64,000 bases of DNA from Owenia fusiformis (Eukaryota > Annelida > Polychaeta > Sabellida > Oweniidae). Of the stretch, positions 1 through 13,500 are shown one piece after another. The position numbers and the translations under genes are program-made. The notes under the pieces were generated by a model. It saw only the letters and a list, made by a program, of their open reading frames with translations, searched no databases and was not told the origin of the DNA. Where the stretch lies: assembly GCA_903813345.2 (NCBI GenBank), contig CAIIXF020000008.1:10755278-10819277 (forward strand), given 5' to 3'. Position 1 is the stretch's first letter, and each line of letters opens with the position of its first letter.

Positions 1-454
1 CTTAAGAATGTTCTAAATACTTTATATTACATATATTCAGTGAAAAAACAGAAATAAAATAATTCCCAAGGTCCAAACAGACATTAACCTCTTATCTATT
101 AGATAGTCAGATCCATATTGAAGATGATGGGTAATCTGACAAGTAGAAAAAATGTTTTGACCATAAGGACAATTGATTTGCAATATTTCATCAACAGATG
201 ACCATAATTAACCCTAGCTCAAAGATAAGTCCACAAAACATGGTATTAATAAAAAGAAAATTGGACAATTTGATTCAAATCAGGACAAATTAATCTCATG
301 AACTTTGACAAATTGATCCACATATTTTTATTTAAATTAACATAAATTAACAAAATAATAATAAACTCAATAAGTTCTAAAGAATATGTTTTTAAAACGG
401 TATGCAACAAAAATATATATGGAAAAAGGTCTAGATGCATGATCTAGTCAATCA
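1..454. other. AT-rich DNA, nothing recognised
   Basis: No gene, motif or repeat could be supported. A 64-codon minus-strand ORF here has no recognisable features. Confidence 0.6.
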
Positions 455-1640
455 GGAAAAGGTAAGGTTACAGTGAATGGAGAAAATGTTTTGGTTGCAT
501 GTAAGACAAAGGTGATAAAGTCTGCTTATATGATGTGAGAAAAGGTCTGCTTACATAATATGAGAAAAGGTCTGCTTTCATGATGTGAGAAAAGGTCTGC
601 TTACATAATATGAGAAAAGGTCTGCTTTCATGATGTGAGAAAAGGTCTGCTTACATAATATGAGAAAAGGTCTGCTTATATGATGTGAGAAAAGGTCTGC
701 TTACATAATATGAGAAAAGGTCTGCTTTCATGATGTGAGACAAGGTCTGCTTACATAATATGAGAAAAGGTCTGCTTACATAATATGAGAAAAGGTCTGC
801 TTTCATGATGTGAGAAAAGGTCTGCTTACATAATATGAGAAAAGGTCTGCTTTCATGATGTGAGAAAAGGTCTGCTTACATAATATGAGAAAAGGTCTGC
901 TTTCATGATGTGAGAAAAGGTCTGCTTACATAATATGAGAAAAGGTCTGCTTTCATGATGTGAGAAAAGGTCTGCTTACATAATATGAGAAAAGGTCTGC
1001 TTACATAATATGAGAAAAGGTCTGCTTTCATGATGTGAGAAAAGGTCTGCTTACATAATATGAGAAAAGGTCTGCTTTCATGATGTGAGAAAAGGTCTGC
1101 TTACATAATATGAGAAAAGGTCTGCTTTCATGATGTGAGAAAAGGTCTGCTTACATAATATGAGAAAAGGTCTGCTTTCATGATGTGAAAAAAGGTCTGG
1201 TTACATAATATGAGAAAAGGTCTGCTTTCATGATGTGAGAAAAGGTCTGGTTACATAATATGAGAAAAGGTCTGCTTACATAATATGAGAAAAGGTCTGC
1301 TTTCATGATGTGAGAAAAGGTCTGGTTACATGGATGTTAATGGAGACAAGGCTTGTTTAAGTGGTAGTCAATGAGAGATGTTTGGTTGCATGGAAGTAAA
1401 ACAGGAAAAGAAAAGGTCTGGTTACATGAAACATAATTGAGTAAATTATATGGAACTTCTATGGAAAAGATTCAAGTGAGTATATAGAAAAGGTCTAGAT
1501 ACATTTACATCATCAAATCAATAGGGAAAAGGTCTAGTTGCATGGAAGTCAACATGGATAATGTCTGGTTACATGGAAGCCAATAGAAAAAGGTTTTATG
1601 GAAGTTTATGCAGAAATGGCCTGGTTTTGTGAACCCTATT
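455..1640 (+). repeat. 25-bp minisatellite with alternating variants
   Basis: The core array at about 511-1330 is built from 25-bp units GAGAAAAGGTCTGCTTACAT + AATAT and GAGAAAAGGTCTGCTTTCAT + GATGT. These mostly alternate, giving a 50-bp higher-order period. Degenerate AAAAGGTCTGGTTACATG copies continue on both sides to about 455 and 1640. Confidence 0.93.
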
Positions 1641-2178
1641 GTCTGTATCCTATAACAAAGAGTTAAATCAGATGGTTTACTTTACAAAATCATTTCCTGA
1701 CAACAAATATGTGTTCAGTAAAAGCACTATCACTGATTGCCATGTTCTAATATTCAAAAATGCCATAAAATTATGAGGATGACAAAATAGAGCAAATTGA
1801 AAAGCTTCTAAGAGATTTTTCTTTGGACAACTGAGAATATCTCGTGCCCTGAAGAGCCATAAATGCGAGAAACAATAGCCATAAATTACCCAAGTTTCTA
1901 TGAAGCAATGTCGTAAAACATGTAATTCACCGTTTTTAGACACTCAGAAGGAAATTTCCTTTAATTTGGATTCTAGAACATAGAGTAGACAATCTGTCTG
2001 CGAAACAGCCTCTTCGGTTGCTTTAACATGACTCTTACATATTGTCAAGATATGCATACTTCATGTTATTAATATCAAAGAAATATTATCAAAGAGGGAA
2101 ACCAATATAGAATACAGTGAATTCTTTAATGACCATAAATCAGTATATAGAGATTTGGAAAAATATAAAAACCTTAAT
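1641..2178. other. Unannotated interval
   Basis: Only short spurious ORFs, including an 88-codon minus frame at 1943-1677 of random-looking composition. Confidence 0.55.
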
Positions 2179-2290
2179 TTATTTGAGGAACTTTGTTAAA
2201 AGGGTTCTTAGGATCAATACTTGCACAAGATCAATGTCATCTGCATATATTTTGGCCCCCTTAACAACAGAAAGAATCTTGTTTCACGTC
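2179..2290 (-). pseudogene. Reverse transcriptase remnant (YADD motif)
   Basis: The minus strand reads ILSVVKGAKIYADDIDLVQV, resembling the catalytic YADD block of LINE reverse transcriptases. It is closed by stops on both sides (stop at 2181-2179), so only a decayed fragment remains. The match is short and could be chance. Confidence 0.3.
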
Positions 2291-2696
2291 TTCGCACAGC
2301 GTGATCCCACCATTGTTCACCAATTTATCAGATTAAACTCAATATTCTTAAACCTTGAATGACGTTATTTCATTAATTGCGTTGGGGGATTCTATATAGG
2401 ACCCATTTATCCAATGTGGGTCTTACAAAAATTAACTTGGTCTTTTAACAATAAAATGTTGACAAAATTGGTCTAAAATTCCTAGCCTAAGGTCATGTTT
2501 CCTCTTAAATTTTCAAATTCTGACTCTCTAAGTAATATAATGCTTCAAATTAATAGCTTTTGAGTATATTGTTGACAATAATAAATACTTAATAATTATA
2601 AATAAAACTTAAAACTGTGACATTGTTCACAATTATTAGAATATTCATCAATGATGGCATTGAGAATCAGAGTTCTTATTTCTATAATTTGATTTC

Positions 2697-3185
2697 TTGA
2701 AAGAGAGAGTGGACTCAGGTAAATCATATCCTGGATTCTCAAAGCTGGTCGCAAAATAGAGAGAGTGGACTGGTAAATCATATCCTGCATTCTCAAAGCT
2801 GGTCGCAAAATAGAGAGAGTAGACTGGTAAATCTTATCCTGCATTCTCAAAGCTGGTCGCAAAATAGAGAGAGTGGACTGGTAAATCATATCCTGCATTC
2901 TCAAAGATGGTCGCAAAATAGAGAGAGTGGACTGGTACATCATATCCTGGATTCTCAAAGCTGGTCGCAAAATAGAGAGAGTAGACTGGTAAATCTTATC
3001 CTGCATTCTCAAAGCTGGTCGCAAAATAGAGAGAGTGGACTGGTAAATCATATCCTGCATTCTCAAAGCTGGTCGCAAAATAGAGAGAGTGGACTGGTAA
3101 ATCATATCCTGCATTCTCAAAGCTGGTCGCAAAATAAAGAGAGTGGACTGGTAAATCATATCCTGGATTCTCAAAGCAAAATAGA
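2697..3185 (-). repeat. 54-bp minisatellite, about 9 copies, open in two frames
   Basis: The unit is exactly 54 bp (18 codons), so minus-strand frames stay open and spell ILRPALRMQDMIYQSTLS repeatedly within a 245-codon ORF (3333-2596). A second frame is open too. No signal peptide, conserved domain or splice context supports a protein; I treat it as a non-coding minisatellite. Confidence 0.9.
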
Positions 3186-4181
3186 GAGCTCTCCTGTTGA
3201 GTGTCAGAATACTGAAGAAATGAGGATGAAACATGCTGAAATTCAAGAAATGAAAGAAAGTACAAAAAATAATCAACATTTGCAAAAGCCAAATATTATT
3301 TAAATAATTTGAGGAAATAAAAGGTTTTGCCAAACTTCAAAGAGATGGAAGCGGGTTTTAATATAACGATTTAATCACAATACACATATCACCGAAGCAT
3401 CTTGGTATTCAAGGAATGGAATATGATTCCAGCAAGAAAGTCCTGCATCAAAGCCAGTAAATCTATTTGCATTTTGTCAAATTATAGCTGTGGATTATAG
3501 ATTAGATAGATTTGTATGAAGTCACTGGCTTGCATGACTTAGTGATGAAAACTATACTTAAAATGAGAATACACAAATGGGAAAAGCATTTGTTTGATCA
3601 GATCAGATGAGATGAAAATCAAAAATGATGAACTAGCCATAAAACTACAAATTACAAAACATATAATATCATTAGAATGCATAATCGATACCTCTATGGC
3701 ATGTCTCGTTAGAAAACTTACACAATCATAATAATGTCAAATCCTCGTAAAATGCAATGTATAATTACATGGGAATATATCAATGCAGCGTCCTATGTAA
3801 GTTTAATGTTGGCACTAATCCCTTTAGAGAGATGAGTCATGCTTGGCCCAATAAGATTTCTTTAGAATACCTAATTTTTCCATAAATATGGGTACATTGT
3901 ATGTGTTGTGGGAAAGTGTTTGGATCAATGATACTTATATCACACCAGATATAAAACGACATGTATTTGCATAAAATCAGAATATATTGGTATGTCTTGT
4001 CTTGTATGTCTTGTTTTATTTAGAGATAACAGTAAAAACCATGGCTAATCACGAAGCCACTTAAAATATGTGATCAATCTATAGTTTTATTGTTATATTG
4101 GGAATGAGGTTACAAAAGTAGGTGTCAATAAAATTCACATGTAAGGGAATATTTTGGAGAGAAAATCATTTTCACAACCTG
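3186..4181. other. Unannotated interval
   Basis: AT-rich sequence between the 54-bp minisatellite and the GACGG-tailed element. No coding or structural signal was seen. Confidence 0.55.
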
Positions 4182-5221
4182 AACAACGGCAACGCCAAAG
4201 CGTAGTGAATCCCATCGAACAGAAATAGCTGGCATTTTTACAAACGAAATGTATAGCAAATATCATAAAATAACACACATAAGAAAGTTGTCATCAGAAG
4301 AAGTAATATGCTTTTTTATAGTATTCACATGCCAAATATGAACAAAATCGCTCCACTAATTTTCGAGTTATAGTAAAATACTTTAAAATGGTGGCCATTT
4401 TTCAAAATTTATTTCACTACTTACTCCACTACTTTTCGAGTTACAGTAAAATACTTTAAAATGGTGGCCATTTTTCAAAATGGCCGCCTTCTACCAAAAG
4501 TGTCATTAGACAGTGTGCCATGCTTATATTATTTACATACCAAATATGAACAAAATCGCTCCACTACTTTTCTAGTTATAGTAAAATACGTTAGAATGGC
4601 GGCCATTTTTCAAAATGGCCGCCTTCTACCAAAAATGTCATTAGACAGTGTGCCATGCTTAAAGTATTCACAAACCAAATATGAACAAAATCGCTCCACT
4701 ACTTTTTGAGTTAAAGTAAAATATGTTAAAATGGCGACCATTTTTCAAAATGGCCTCCTCCTACCAAAAGTGTCATTAGACATTGAGCCATGCTTATAGT
4801 ATTCACATACCAAATATGAACAAAATCGCTCCAATACTTCTTCAGTTACAGCAAAAATCGTAAAATAAAGAGTAAAGGCCGCCATTTTTCAAGATGGCTG
4901 CCATGTGCTATTTTAATTTCTACATTTCTAGCTTTATCAATGTCCTATATGATTTTTTTACATTTAAAACATAATGCTATCACAGTTTTACATATTGCAC
5001 CTGAATTACTGTAAAATCGGCACTAAAATGGCCGCCATTTTTAAATGAGCGGCCATTTTGAAAATCGGCTTTTTAGCAGAACTTCTACCCCCATAGGGTA
5101 TATGTGTACAAAATATGAACAAAATTGGGCCAACGGTATTTGAGTTATTGCCCGGACGGACGGACGGACAGACGGACGGACGGACGTTCCCTATATCCCT
5201 CCGAACTTCGTTCGATGGGAT
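4182..5221 (+). mobile_element. GACGG-tailed repeat element, intact copy
   Basis: About 1.04 kb. The left end GGCAACGCCAAAGCGTAG is followed by ATCCCATCGAAC (4209-4220). The right end has a GACGGACGG run and GTTCGATGGGAT (5210-5221), the inverted repeat of the left motif. Between them are 3-4 monomers of about 139 bp, each with a GGCGGCCAT...ATGGCCGCC hairpin. No protein is coded. Related copies lie at 41961-44102 and 44887-46018. Confidence 0.8.
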
Positions 5222-5554
5222 AATTAATCAATCAATTGCACAGGGTAGAATGATAAAGGCCGCTCAGTATATATAAATAAGGGTCCTTTTCTAACAGAGC
5301 ACATTTCATTTTTAAAAAAAAGTCAGGGAACTATGTTGACATCTCTCGATGACCCTTTTACGAAACTAAATCTATTTGCTATCAAATTGGCTATCAAAAT
5401 TACCTTCAGATGGTTTTGTATTTTGCTGATCTTCTCATAAATTTGGAAGAATATTGTGGGGTCACACATTAGTTTGTGGATTAGATTATACATGCTCTTA
5501 GGGATATTAGTGATTTTCTTTATAATGTAATATCAAATCACATATCTGAACAGA

Positions 5555-6890
5555 TTTGGTGCAGCATATATTTAAACAGATTTGATGCAGTATAAATGTC
5601 AAACAAATCTGAATATGAACAGATCTGACACACTATTTATAGATATGATGCAGCAAATGTTCTAATATATTTGATGCAGCACATATTTTAACAGATTTGA
5701 AGCAGCACATATCTTAATAGATTTGATGCAGCTCATATATGAACAGATTTGATGCAGCACATATTTGAACAGATTTGATGCAGCATATATTTAAACAGAT
5801 TTGATGCAGTATAAATGTCAAACAAATCTGAATATGAACAGATCTGACACACTATTTATAGATATGATGCAGCACATGTTCTAATATATTTGATGCAGCA
5901 CATATTTGAACAGATTTGAAGCAGCACATATCTTAATAGATTTGATGCAGCTCATATATGAACAGATTTGATGCAGCACATATTTGAACAAATTTGATGC
6001 AGCATATATTTAAACAGATTTGATGCAGTATAAATGTCAAACAAATCTGAATATGAACAGATCTGACACACTATTTATAGATATGATGCAGCACATGTTC
6101 TAATATATTTGATGCAGCACATATTTGAACAGATTTGATGCAGCATATATTTAAACAGATTTGATGCAGTATAAATGTCAAACAAATCTGAATATGAACA
6201 GATCTGACACACTGTTTATAGATATGATGCAGCACATGTTCTAATATATTTGATGCAGCACATATTTTAACAGATTTGAAGCAGCACATATCTTAATAGA
6301 TTTGATGCAGCTCATATATGAACAGATTTGATGCAGCACATATTTAAACAGATTTGATGCAGTATAAATATGTATTCAAACAAATCTGATGCAGCACATA
6401 TTTAAACAGATTTGATGCAGCATATGTCTGAACTGTTTAAATGCAGCACACATTTTAATAGATTTGAAGCAGCTCAAATATGAACAGATCTGATACACTA
6501 TTTATAGATATGATGCAGCACGTGTTCTAATATATTTGATGCAGCACATATTTGAACAGATTTGATGCAGTACATATTTTAACAGATTTGAAGCAGCACA
6601 TATTTTAATAGATTTGATGCAGCTCATATATGAACAGATTTGATGCAGCTCATATATGAACAGATTTGATGCAGCTCATATATGAACAGATTTGATGCAG
6701 CACATATTTGAACAGATTTGATGCAGCACAAATATGAACAGATCTAATGCAGTATATATTTTATAGATTTGATGCAGCACATATTTTAATAGAATTGATG
6801 CAGCATATATTTTAATAAATTTGAAGCAGCATATATTCAAACAAATTTGATGCAGCATATATTTAAAAAGATTTGATACAGCTCAAAAAG
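5555..6890 (+). repeat. 26-bp minisatellite (GATTTGATGCAGCACATAT)
   Basis: Long array of AGATTTGATGCAGCACATAT-type units of about 26 bp, with a longer repeated block of about 240 bp (it includes GACACACTATTTATAGATAT) seen several times between 5560 and 6300. Open frames here are repeat artefacts. Confidence 0.92.
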
Positions 6891-8462
6891 CTTTTTTACA
6901 AGCCAGACCATGTACTTTATGCCTGAAAAGATTTTCAAATACAAGGAATGCCATCACACTTCTATTAAACAGTGCTGGTAAAATACCAAATCCCCAAGCC
7001 TGACATCTAAAAGGTTAATCATGTCAAATGGTTATTACACAGCCAAGTCCTTTCTATCTTTAATTAAAGTTCTTTCTTAGAAACAATAAATAATTTTCTT
7101 TGCATGTAATGTATCAGTATGGACCCAAAAGGGAAATGACCTAATGAGTGGTAGCTTCAAAGCAGTTCTTTGCACATGAGGCATATAGTTTACATGTTCA
7201 TTTTAGTTAACATATAGGAAGGAAATTCGTTAGAATAGTGCTTCAGGTATCTAACATAACATTATTCGAAACAGGTTCAAATGGTACTTTATGTTATATT
7301 AATGTCATGAATTTCAACATAAATTCACTAATTCGATACAATTCAACTCCACAAAAATATCACTATTTAATATATTTCTATCATACCAAGAAACATGTAA
7401 ACATAATACATAAGCAGTATTTGTTCAAGCAGTCAGAACTGCCTTTCATCTCGTCAAATTCAAGGCCTGATATAAGAAAATAAATGTAATTCCAAGACTA
7501 ATGTAAAAGTACTTGTAGGTATGTTTGTATACTTGAGATGTTCCTACATCACCTGATGCAGAATCCATCATACTTGAAAAATAGTGAATACTGGATACCC
7601 TGTATCCCTAGACATACTGCACTCTGACAACGTTTATAGATGAACTAACAGTTTTAATGCTGCTCTTAATGATCACAAATGAATCATTGATACATATGAC
7701 TTTTCAAGGAAAGTTGAATTTGCAATGAATGTTTGATATCAAAATGCAGGGTACTGATTTGCAGACTATATATATCCTAATTGGATATATGCTCTTGATC
7801 TCAATTTTGAAGAGTGAAGATGAATTCCAGCATTTTAAAATTAAAAGGGTCAAGCACCTTTCAGAAAAAGAAAGAAAATAAGTAAAAGAAAACTGACGAT
7901 GAATAGAAGGCTGAAACTTCACATAAATTAATAATGCAAAATCAACGATTCCTGTCATGGATGAATCAGATGAATAACCTATAGATCTGGTTTTGTACTC
8001 CAAGTCTGTAAAACAAATCAAAGTTCAGGTTTACACAATCATGGTGCACTTTCACTAACATGAAAGGTACAAAGTAGATTCCTGTAAGTTGATCCATTAT
8101 GATCCATTGGAACTGAAAACAAATCAAAAGATTATTATGTGCTATAAATCAAATTAACTTAAAACAGGCACTTTCAACTATTATTTTTTATTTTCATTTA
8201 CCAAACATCGTCAACTTTAGATACTTGATTGGTACAAATCAACTCCATGATAACTACCTGCTCAATTAATCAACCAGTACCAATATCCACATAAGGTACA
8301 GTAAAAGCACAGGAACCCTTCAAGGTGAGATTTCTGGGTCTGCTTTCCAGAAATATTATATGGAAAAACAGATGAGAGTTGCAGCAAAGCATATACATAC
8401 GCATAATAAAGTACCAAACAGGTACTAATCAGTACTGTTTTGGCACCAAATTATGACTATGA
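6891..8462. other. Unannotated interval
   Basis: Contains a 105-codon minus-strand frame (8021-7704) and an 81-codon plus frame (7238-7483). Neither resembles a known family or has a convincing exon context. Confidence 0.5.
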
Positions 8463-8464
8463 TA

Positions 8465-8567
8465 CAGTAAAACCTGTAAGGTAGAATGCTTCTGTTAGTA
8501 GAACAACTCATTAAGTAGAACACCTTTTAAAAGTCCAAAAGGTGTTCTACTTACACAGGTTTTGCTG
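8465..8567. mobile_element. CAGTAAAACCTGT-type MITE, 103 bp
   Basis: Inverted ends CAGTAAAACCTGTAAG and ACACAGGTTTTGCTG with TA on both sides (8463-8464 and 8568-8569), fitting a Tc1/mariner or pogo-like non-autonomous element. Further partial copies start at about 8813, 9038 and 9906. Confidence 0.75.
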
Positions 8568-9037
8568 TAGAGGCTTATGCCTGTTTTACATGTACGAGTA
8601 TTAGAAACACTAAAATGGAGGAAATACCTTCACAAGAAAAAAAAATACCTGTAACTATTTCCTTCCTATAATTTTCAGCATATGTTAGAGTCATGTACCA
8701 TCAGTTCTTACAACACCATTACATCACTATCGCTATTTCGTATCTACGCTTTCATCAGTAACTTCAGAAAGAATTCAGATGCACTAATACCCAACAGATA
8801 ACTGTAATATACGCAGTAAAACCTGTCTTCAATTAAACGTACAAGAAACAGCTTAAAGTGTTCATTTTGAGAAGTGCTCACATAGGATGTTATTATACCA
8901 ACTGGAGTCAGCAGACAATACCATTGCATTGTTCCCTTTAGTGGTGTTCATATATTTTACTGTATGTTTATCTTAATCACAATAAATTTGTACTTATATG
9001 TTATTTTATCCTGAGGTTACACACAATCTAAATAAAC

Positions 9038-9215
9038 AGTAAAACCTGTCTCAGTGAACACCTCTCTCTAATGAACACCTGCCTCTAGTAGACACCCTTC
9101 CTCCACACATGTTCTACTGAGTGTATAAACTAGAATTACCCTTTCTGTAATGAACACCTACCTGCAGAAAACACATTTTGTGGCTCTATAGGTGTTCACT
9201 ATTGAAGGGAATAGT
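9038..9215. mobile_element. Degenerate CAGTAAAACCTGT-family copy
   Basis: Begins CAGTAAAACCTGTCTCAGTG and contains repeated TGAACACCT motifs. The right end is decayed (GGTGTTCACTATTG). Confidence 0.5.
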
Positions 9216-10086
9216 TTATATAACATTCACTCTTATGAGAGGCATTTTGACAACCTGTTAGACCAAGAAATAAAACATCTTCAAAAAATGTTCATTGAAT
9301 GTTTTGAGTTAATTATAGACATGGTTGGCAGTTGTTAAGTTTTTTGCACCTCTTAGCTGCTTAACAAGGGTATTGCGATCATTACAGGAATGCTTGGAGA
9401 TATAACACAGAATGATGCTCTATGTATATCTTAAATGGTAGTCTTGCATCAAGGCTCAAATCATCATTTTCCCTAAGGTACTTATTTAACAAAAAATTGT
9501 GTATGTGAAGTAGTAGGAAAGAGGTCTACCTTAAAAAACACAGGTATGAATTTACAATTTGAACAGAATTTTATTTTTTGAAACTTTCTCTGGTTTAAGA
9601 TACCTTACCCAATAACATAATAGCTGAAGACAGGGCACTCTTGAAGAGGTGCAAAGTTTAGCCTTCCAAAGGGTATCTGACTAAAGACATCGAGGAGGAA
9701 GATGCTAATCATACCATGATTTAATATGATGCATTTGTAACAGTAATACCATAAGTCATGCTTTCCTTGTTACTTAAGTGTAATGATACTTTTATACCAC
9801 CATGACTAAATATATAACATTTTTAACAAACATATACAAATACATGTAATTATATAGATGTGTCAGAGAGACTAACATGATTATAAGAGTAAACAAAGAA
9901 ATACATACAGAAAAACCTGTCTCATTCAAACACCAATAGGACCACTCAAAAGTGTTTGTGTTAACCTTTCATGGTTTTTAGCATTGGAGTCTATAGCAGA
10001 TTAAAAAACAGGACTGAAGAAAGTGATCACAATGACAGTGTTCAGATTAAAAAGGTATTTTGATACCAACTCAGAACATATTTCAA

Positions 10087-10585
10087 CCTTAGTGCGAACT
10101 CGCATCATCTTACAACCCTAGTCCTCGTGGCGGGATTCTATGACTTAATTGTGAGCAAATTCAGATCATCTTACAACCCTATTCCTTGTGGCGGGATTCT
10201 ATGACTTAATTGAGAGCAAACTCAGATCATCTTACAACCCTATTCCTAATGGCGGGATTCTATGACTTAATTGAGAGCAAATTCAGATCATCTTACAACC
10301 CTATTCCTTGTGGCGGGATTCTATGACTTAATTGAGAGCAAACTCAGATCATCTTACAACCCTATTCCTCGTGGCGGGATTCTATGACTTAATTGAGAGC
10401 AAATTCAGATCATCTTACAACCCTATTCCTCGTGGCGGGATTCTATGACTTAATTGTGAGCGAACTCAGATCATCTTACAACCCTATTCCTCATGGCAGG
10501 ATTCTATGACTTAATTGTGAGCAAACTCGGATCATCTTACAACCTTAGTCCTCATGGCGGGATTCTATGACTTAATTGTGAGCCC
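10087..10585 (+). repeat. 61-bp minisatellite, about 8 copies
   Basis: Unit with ATCATCTTACAACCCTATTC, GGCGGGATTCTATGACTTAA and GAGAGCAAA, spaced 61 bp. Copies are more than 90 percent alike by eye. Confidence 0.92.
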
Positions 10586-13500
10586 TGTTAGCTAATGCTA
10601 GTAAGTGTAGTGTGAACGATGTCAAGTGAGGCGGAAAATGAAACTTGATCAGGATATCCATTGACAAGTTGAACAATAGCCTCGTAGACGAGTCTAAGAA
10701 TAGAGTTTCACTTGCCGTCGTAGTGACATTTCCATATAGCTATGATGTAATCGACAAGAACATGCGACAGCTCTAACATACATGGACCCAAATGAACAAG
10801 CACCTAATGAGAATTTAACACAACGATCCATCAATATGTCAGAAATAATTTGATTCAATTCTTCAAAACATTAAGCTAAAGTACATATATTTTAACATAT
10901 GAGGGGCAATACCATTAAAGGAAAGAAATTGAACATCAACCATTAAACTAAACAGTAGTGGTGAAACTAATAGAAGCAATACACAAAAAATAATATTTGC
11001 ATGATATTAGCTTATACAGTGATATTTAAGATGGTAATGTGAGTTCCCCAAGATATACCTATGCTGATAATTCCTGTCTGATTTTCTGAAACTAAATCAA
11101 TAAAATTACAATGTACATTACAGAGTACAAAATTACAAAACTGCCCAAACATTTACACACATAAATTCACAGTATAACATTATAAGAGATTAATGAAAAT
11201 TCAGTAGTATATTCATGCAATATAACATTCTGATACTCATACCATCTCTGCCTTGCAAAATGAAAAGAAAACGATAGAAAGCTGTGATCTTTGAAGATTT
11301 ACGATGTCATTCATGAGATGGATTTGCAATGCGTAAGATCGTACACAATATATAAAACAGAGACTTTCTCACAGATAAAGATACTCTCTAAAGATAATAA
11401 AATCAAGTTTATGTTCTGTGGTAGTGTGATTTACTCATTTTCTCTTAGATTTATCATATCTCATTCTTTTAAGAGGTAAAGATGATCTTGGGGTTTGAAT
11501 TGCTAGAGTAAGATAAAGTTGTTTCGTTATGCAGTTTGAACATTCAAAAGCAATGTACAGTAAAACCCGTGGAATACCCCTGCAAATAGAACACCTCAAT
11601 AAGTGGAACACTTTTCAAAGTCCCACAACCTATTGACTTATTGTTAATTGAACCTCTCTAAAAGTTGAACACCTTCCAAGTATAACACTTTTTAGTGGTA
11701 CCAAAGGTGTTTCACTTACACATGTTTCACTGTATTGAGCAATATTCATATTCATATTTGTTGTAATTTTATACTTTCAGTCCGAACAACTTCCACACAT
11801 AGTTGCCATTTTAATTAAGCCTCATTTCATAACCTTTCAATCATGGTACACCACAGTCTTATCTTCTTTCACAGTATCTATTGCAATAAAAGAGATGTAA
11901 TGAGTAAAAAGAGATGTAATGAGTATAAAAATGCAACTTTATTTCACATCCTGTATAATGATAACAGACCCCTTCATCACAAGTCCTATCTAATATTCAT
12001 AAAAACACAAGAAATAACACATGAAATACAAATAAAACAAACAAACATGGCATTAACATGCAAAATGTCACCACCTGCCATTTGTTACAGATGGCAACTC
12101 AGAACACAGACCACCAAACAACATCTATAAAAAAGCTGGAGAATGTAACAATATGTCAGAATATGTTGGTGACATAAAAATACCAACTTATACAAGCCAT
12201 GAGTTTCATTATAGAATGCAAAATTGATGAAAGCAACAGAAAAAAAATTACTTGAAATTGTAATCTAACATGGAAATTAGTTTCTAATTCCTCAAAACAA
12301 TAGGCGACAATGGTAAAAACAACCAGAAAAATGCCCATTGCTAATGAAACCCCTTGAAGCAATAAACAAAACATAACTACAATCCAGTCTCAATCTAGTC
12401 TTGTATCAAGCCTCACATACTTTATCTCATACCAAGAAGTATTGAAGTAGATAGAGACTAGATTAAGAGACTTGATGCAAGACTTTACTCTATCAGTCCA
12501 TGTTACATCCTACAACATCCAAAATAGAAGTACAAGTATACAGATATACCTTGAAGTAAATATCTTCAATGATGACTCAAGAATAAAGCAAATGGAATGC
12601 TGTTTCCTGCCATATATCACACAATGGTAAACAGAGCATCAGATAAATGTTTTGCATCAGATCTGCTATATCTGCTAGGTAGGTACTGCTAGGTATGTAA
12701 TTACAGAAGATGAACTTTTTATCTTAACTGGCTCTTTAAGTCATCATTTTAGACAGAGGAATTCAACAAATGTAAAACACTGAATCTATACAGGTACAGC
12801 AATGAAGACTCGGTACAGGGTGATCTATTTGAATTTTAGTCAGTTGAATGGTAAACTGGGATATTTTGATCAGAATAAGTAAAGCTTCAATTTTGTTATA
12901 AGGTAAAAAATTCTGAGAAAGAATGTTGACATTTTTGGCAAACATATGCTCATATTTCATAAGTCATATTTGATATATCATATTTTTCATATGTCATAAT
13001 TTTAAGATTTGTGACATATTGAAAAGTACTACGAGTACATTATCTTCCAAAAATCAAGATATTACAAAGTTACTGAGGTTACAATTATGAGCTACATGTG
13101 ACCAAGGAAATGACTGCCTCAAGAAATGTTTCTCCGAAAATCAATTCCTCTTATCACAGTGATTACAAATGCTTTCCATACGCATGTACCTCTATTTGAC
13201 GAGAGTAATTAGAGAAGGAAAAAATACAAGTAATATTGTCACACAAAGTTTATCTAAGATTCAATGTCCAATGAGGTCACCCCTATGATACAATAGCGTA
13301 CGATTGCCTTTTCAAAGTTCTTTGAATTAGTAATTCCATTTCTGACTGATAAACCAAAGAACTGACACAAAGCGTAACATTTATTTTTTCAATTCATAGA
13401 AATTAACGACCAGTAATAAGTAGTTCATAAAGTATTGATTCAGACTCAATACTGACAAGTTTACCATTTTTGACGGGACTAAAGAACAATTTACAGTGCT

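Noticed and set aside
2117-2362. 81-codon plus-strand ORF
   Set aside because: Its reverse strand carries a YADD reverse-transcriptase-like block, so this is more likely an antisense shadow of a remnant.
5555-6890. Possible CRISPR-like array
   Set aside because: Units are head-to-tail with no unique spacers, the context is eukaryotic, and there are no cas genes; it is a minisatellite.
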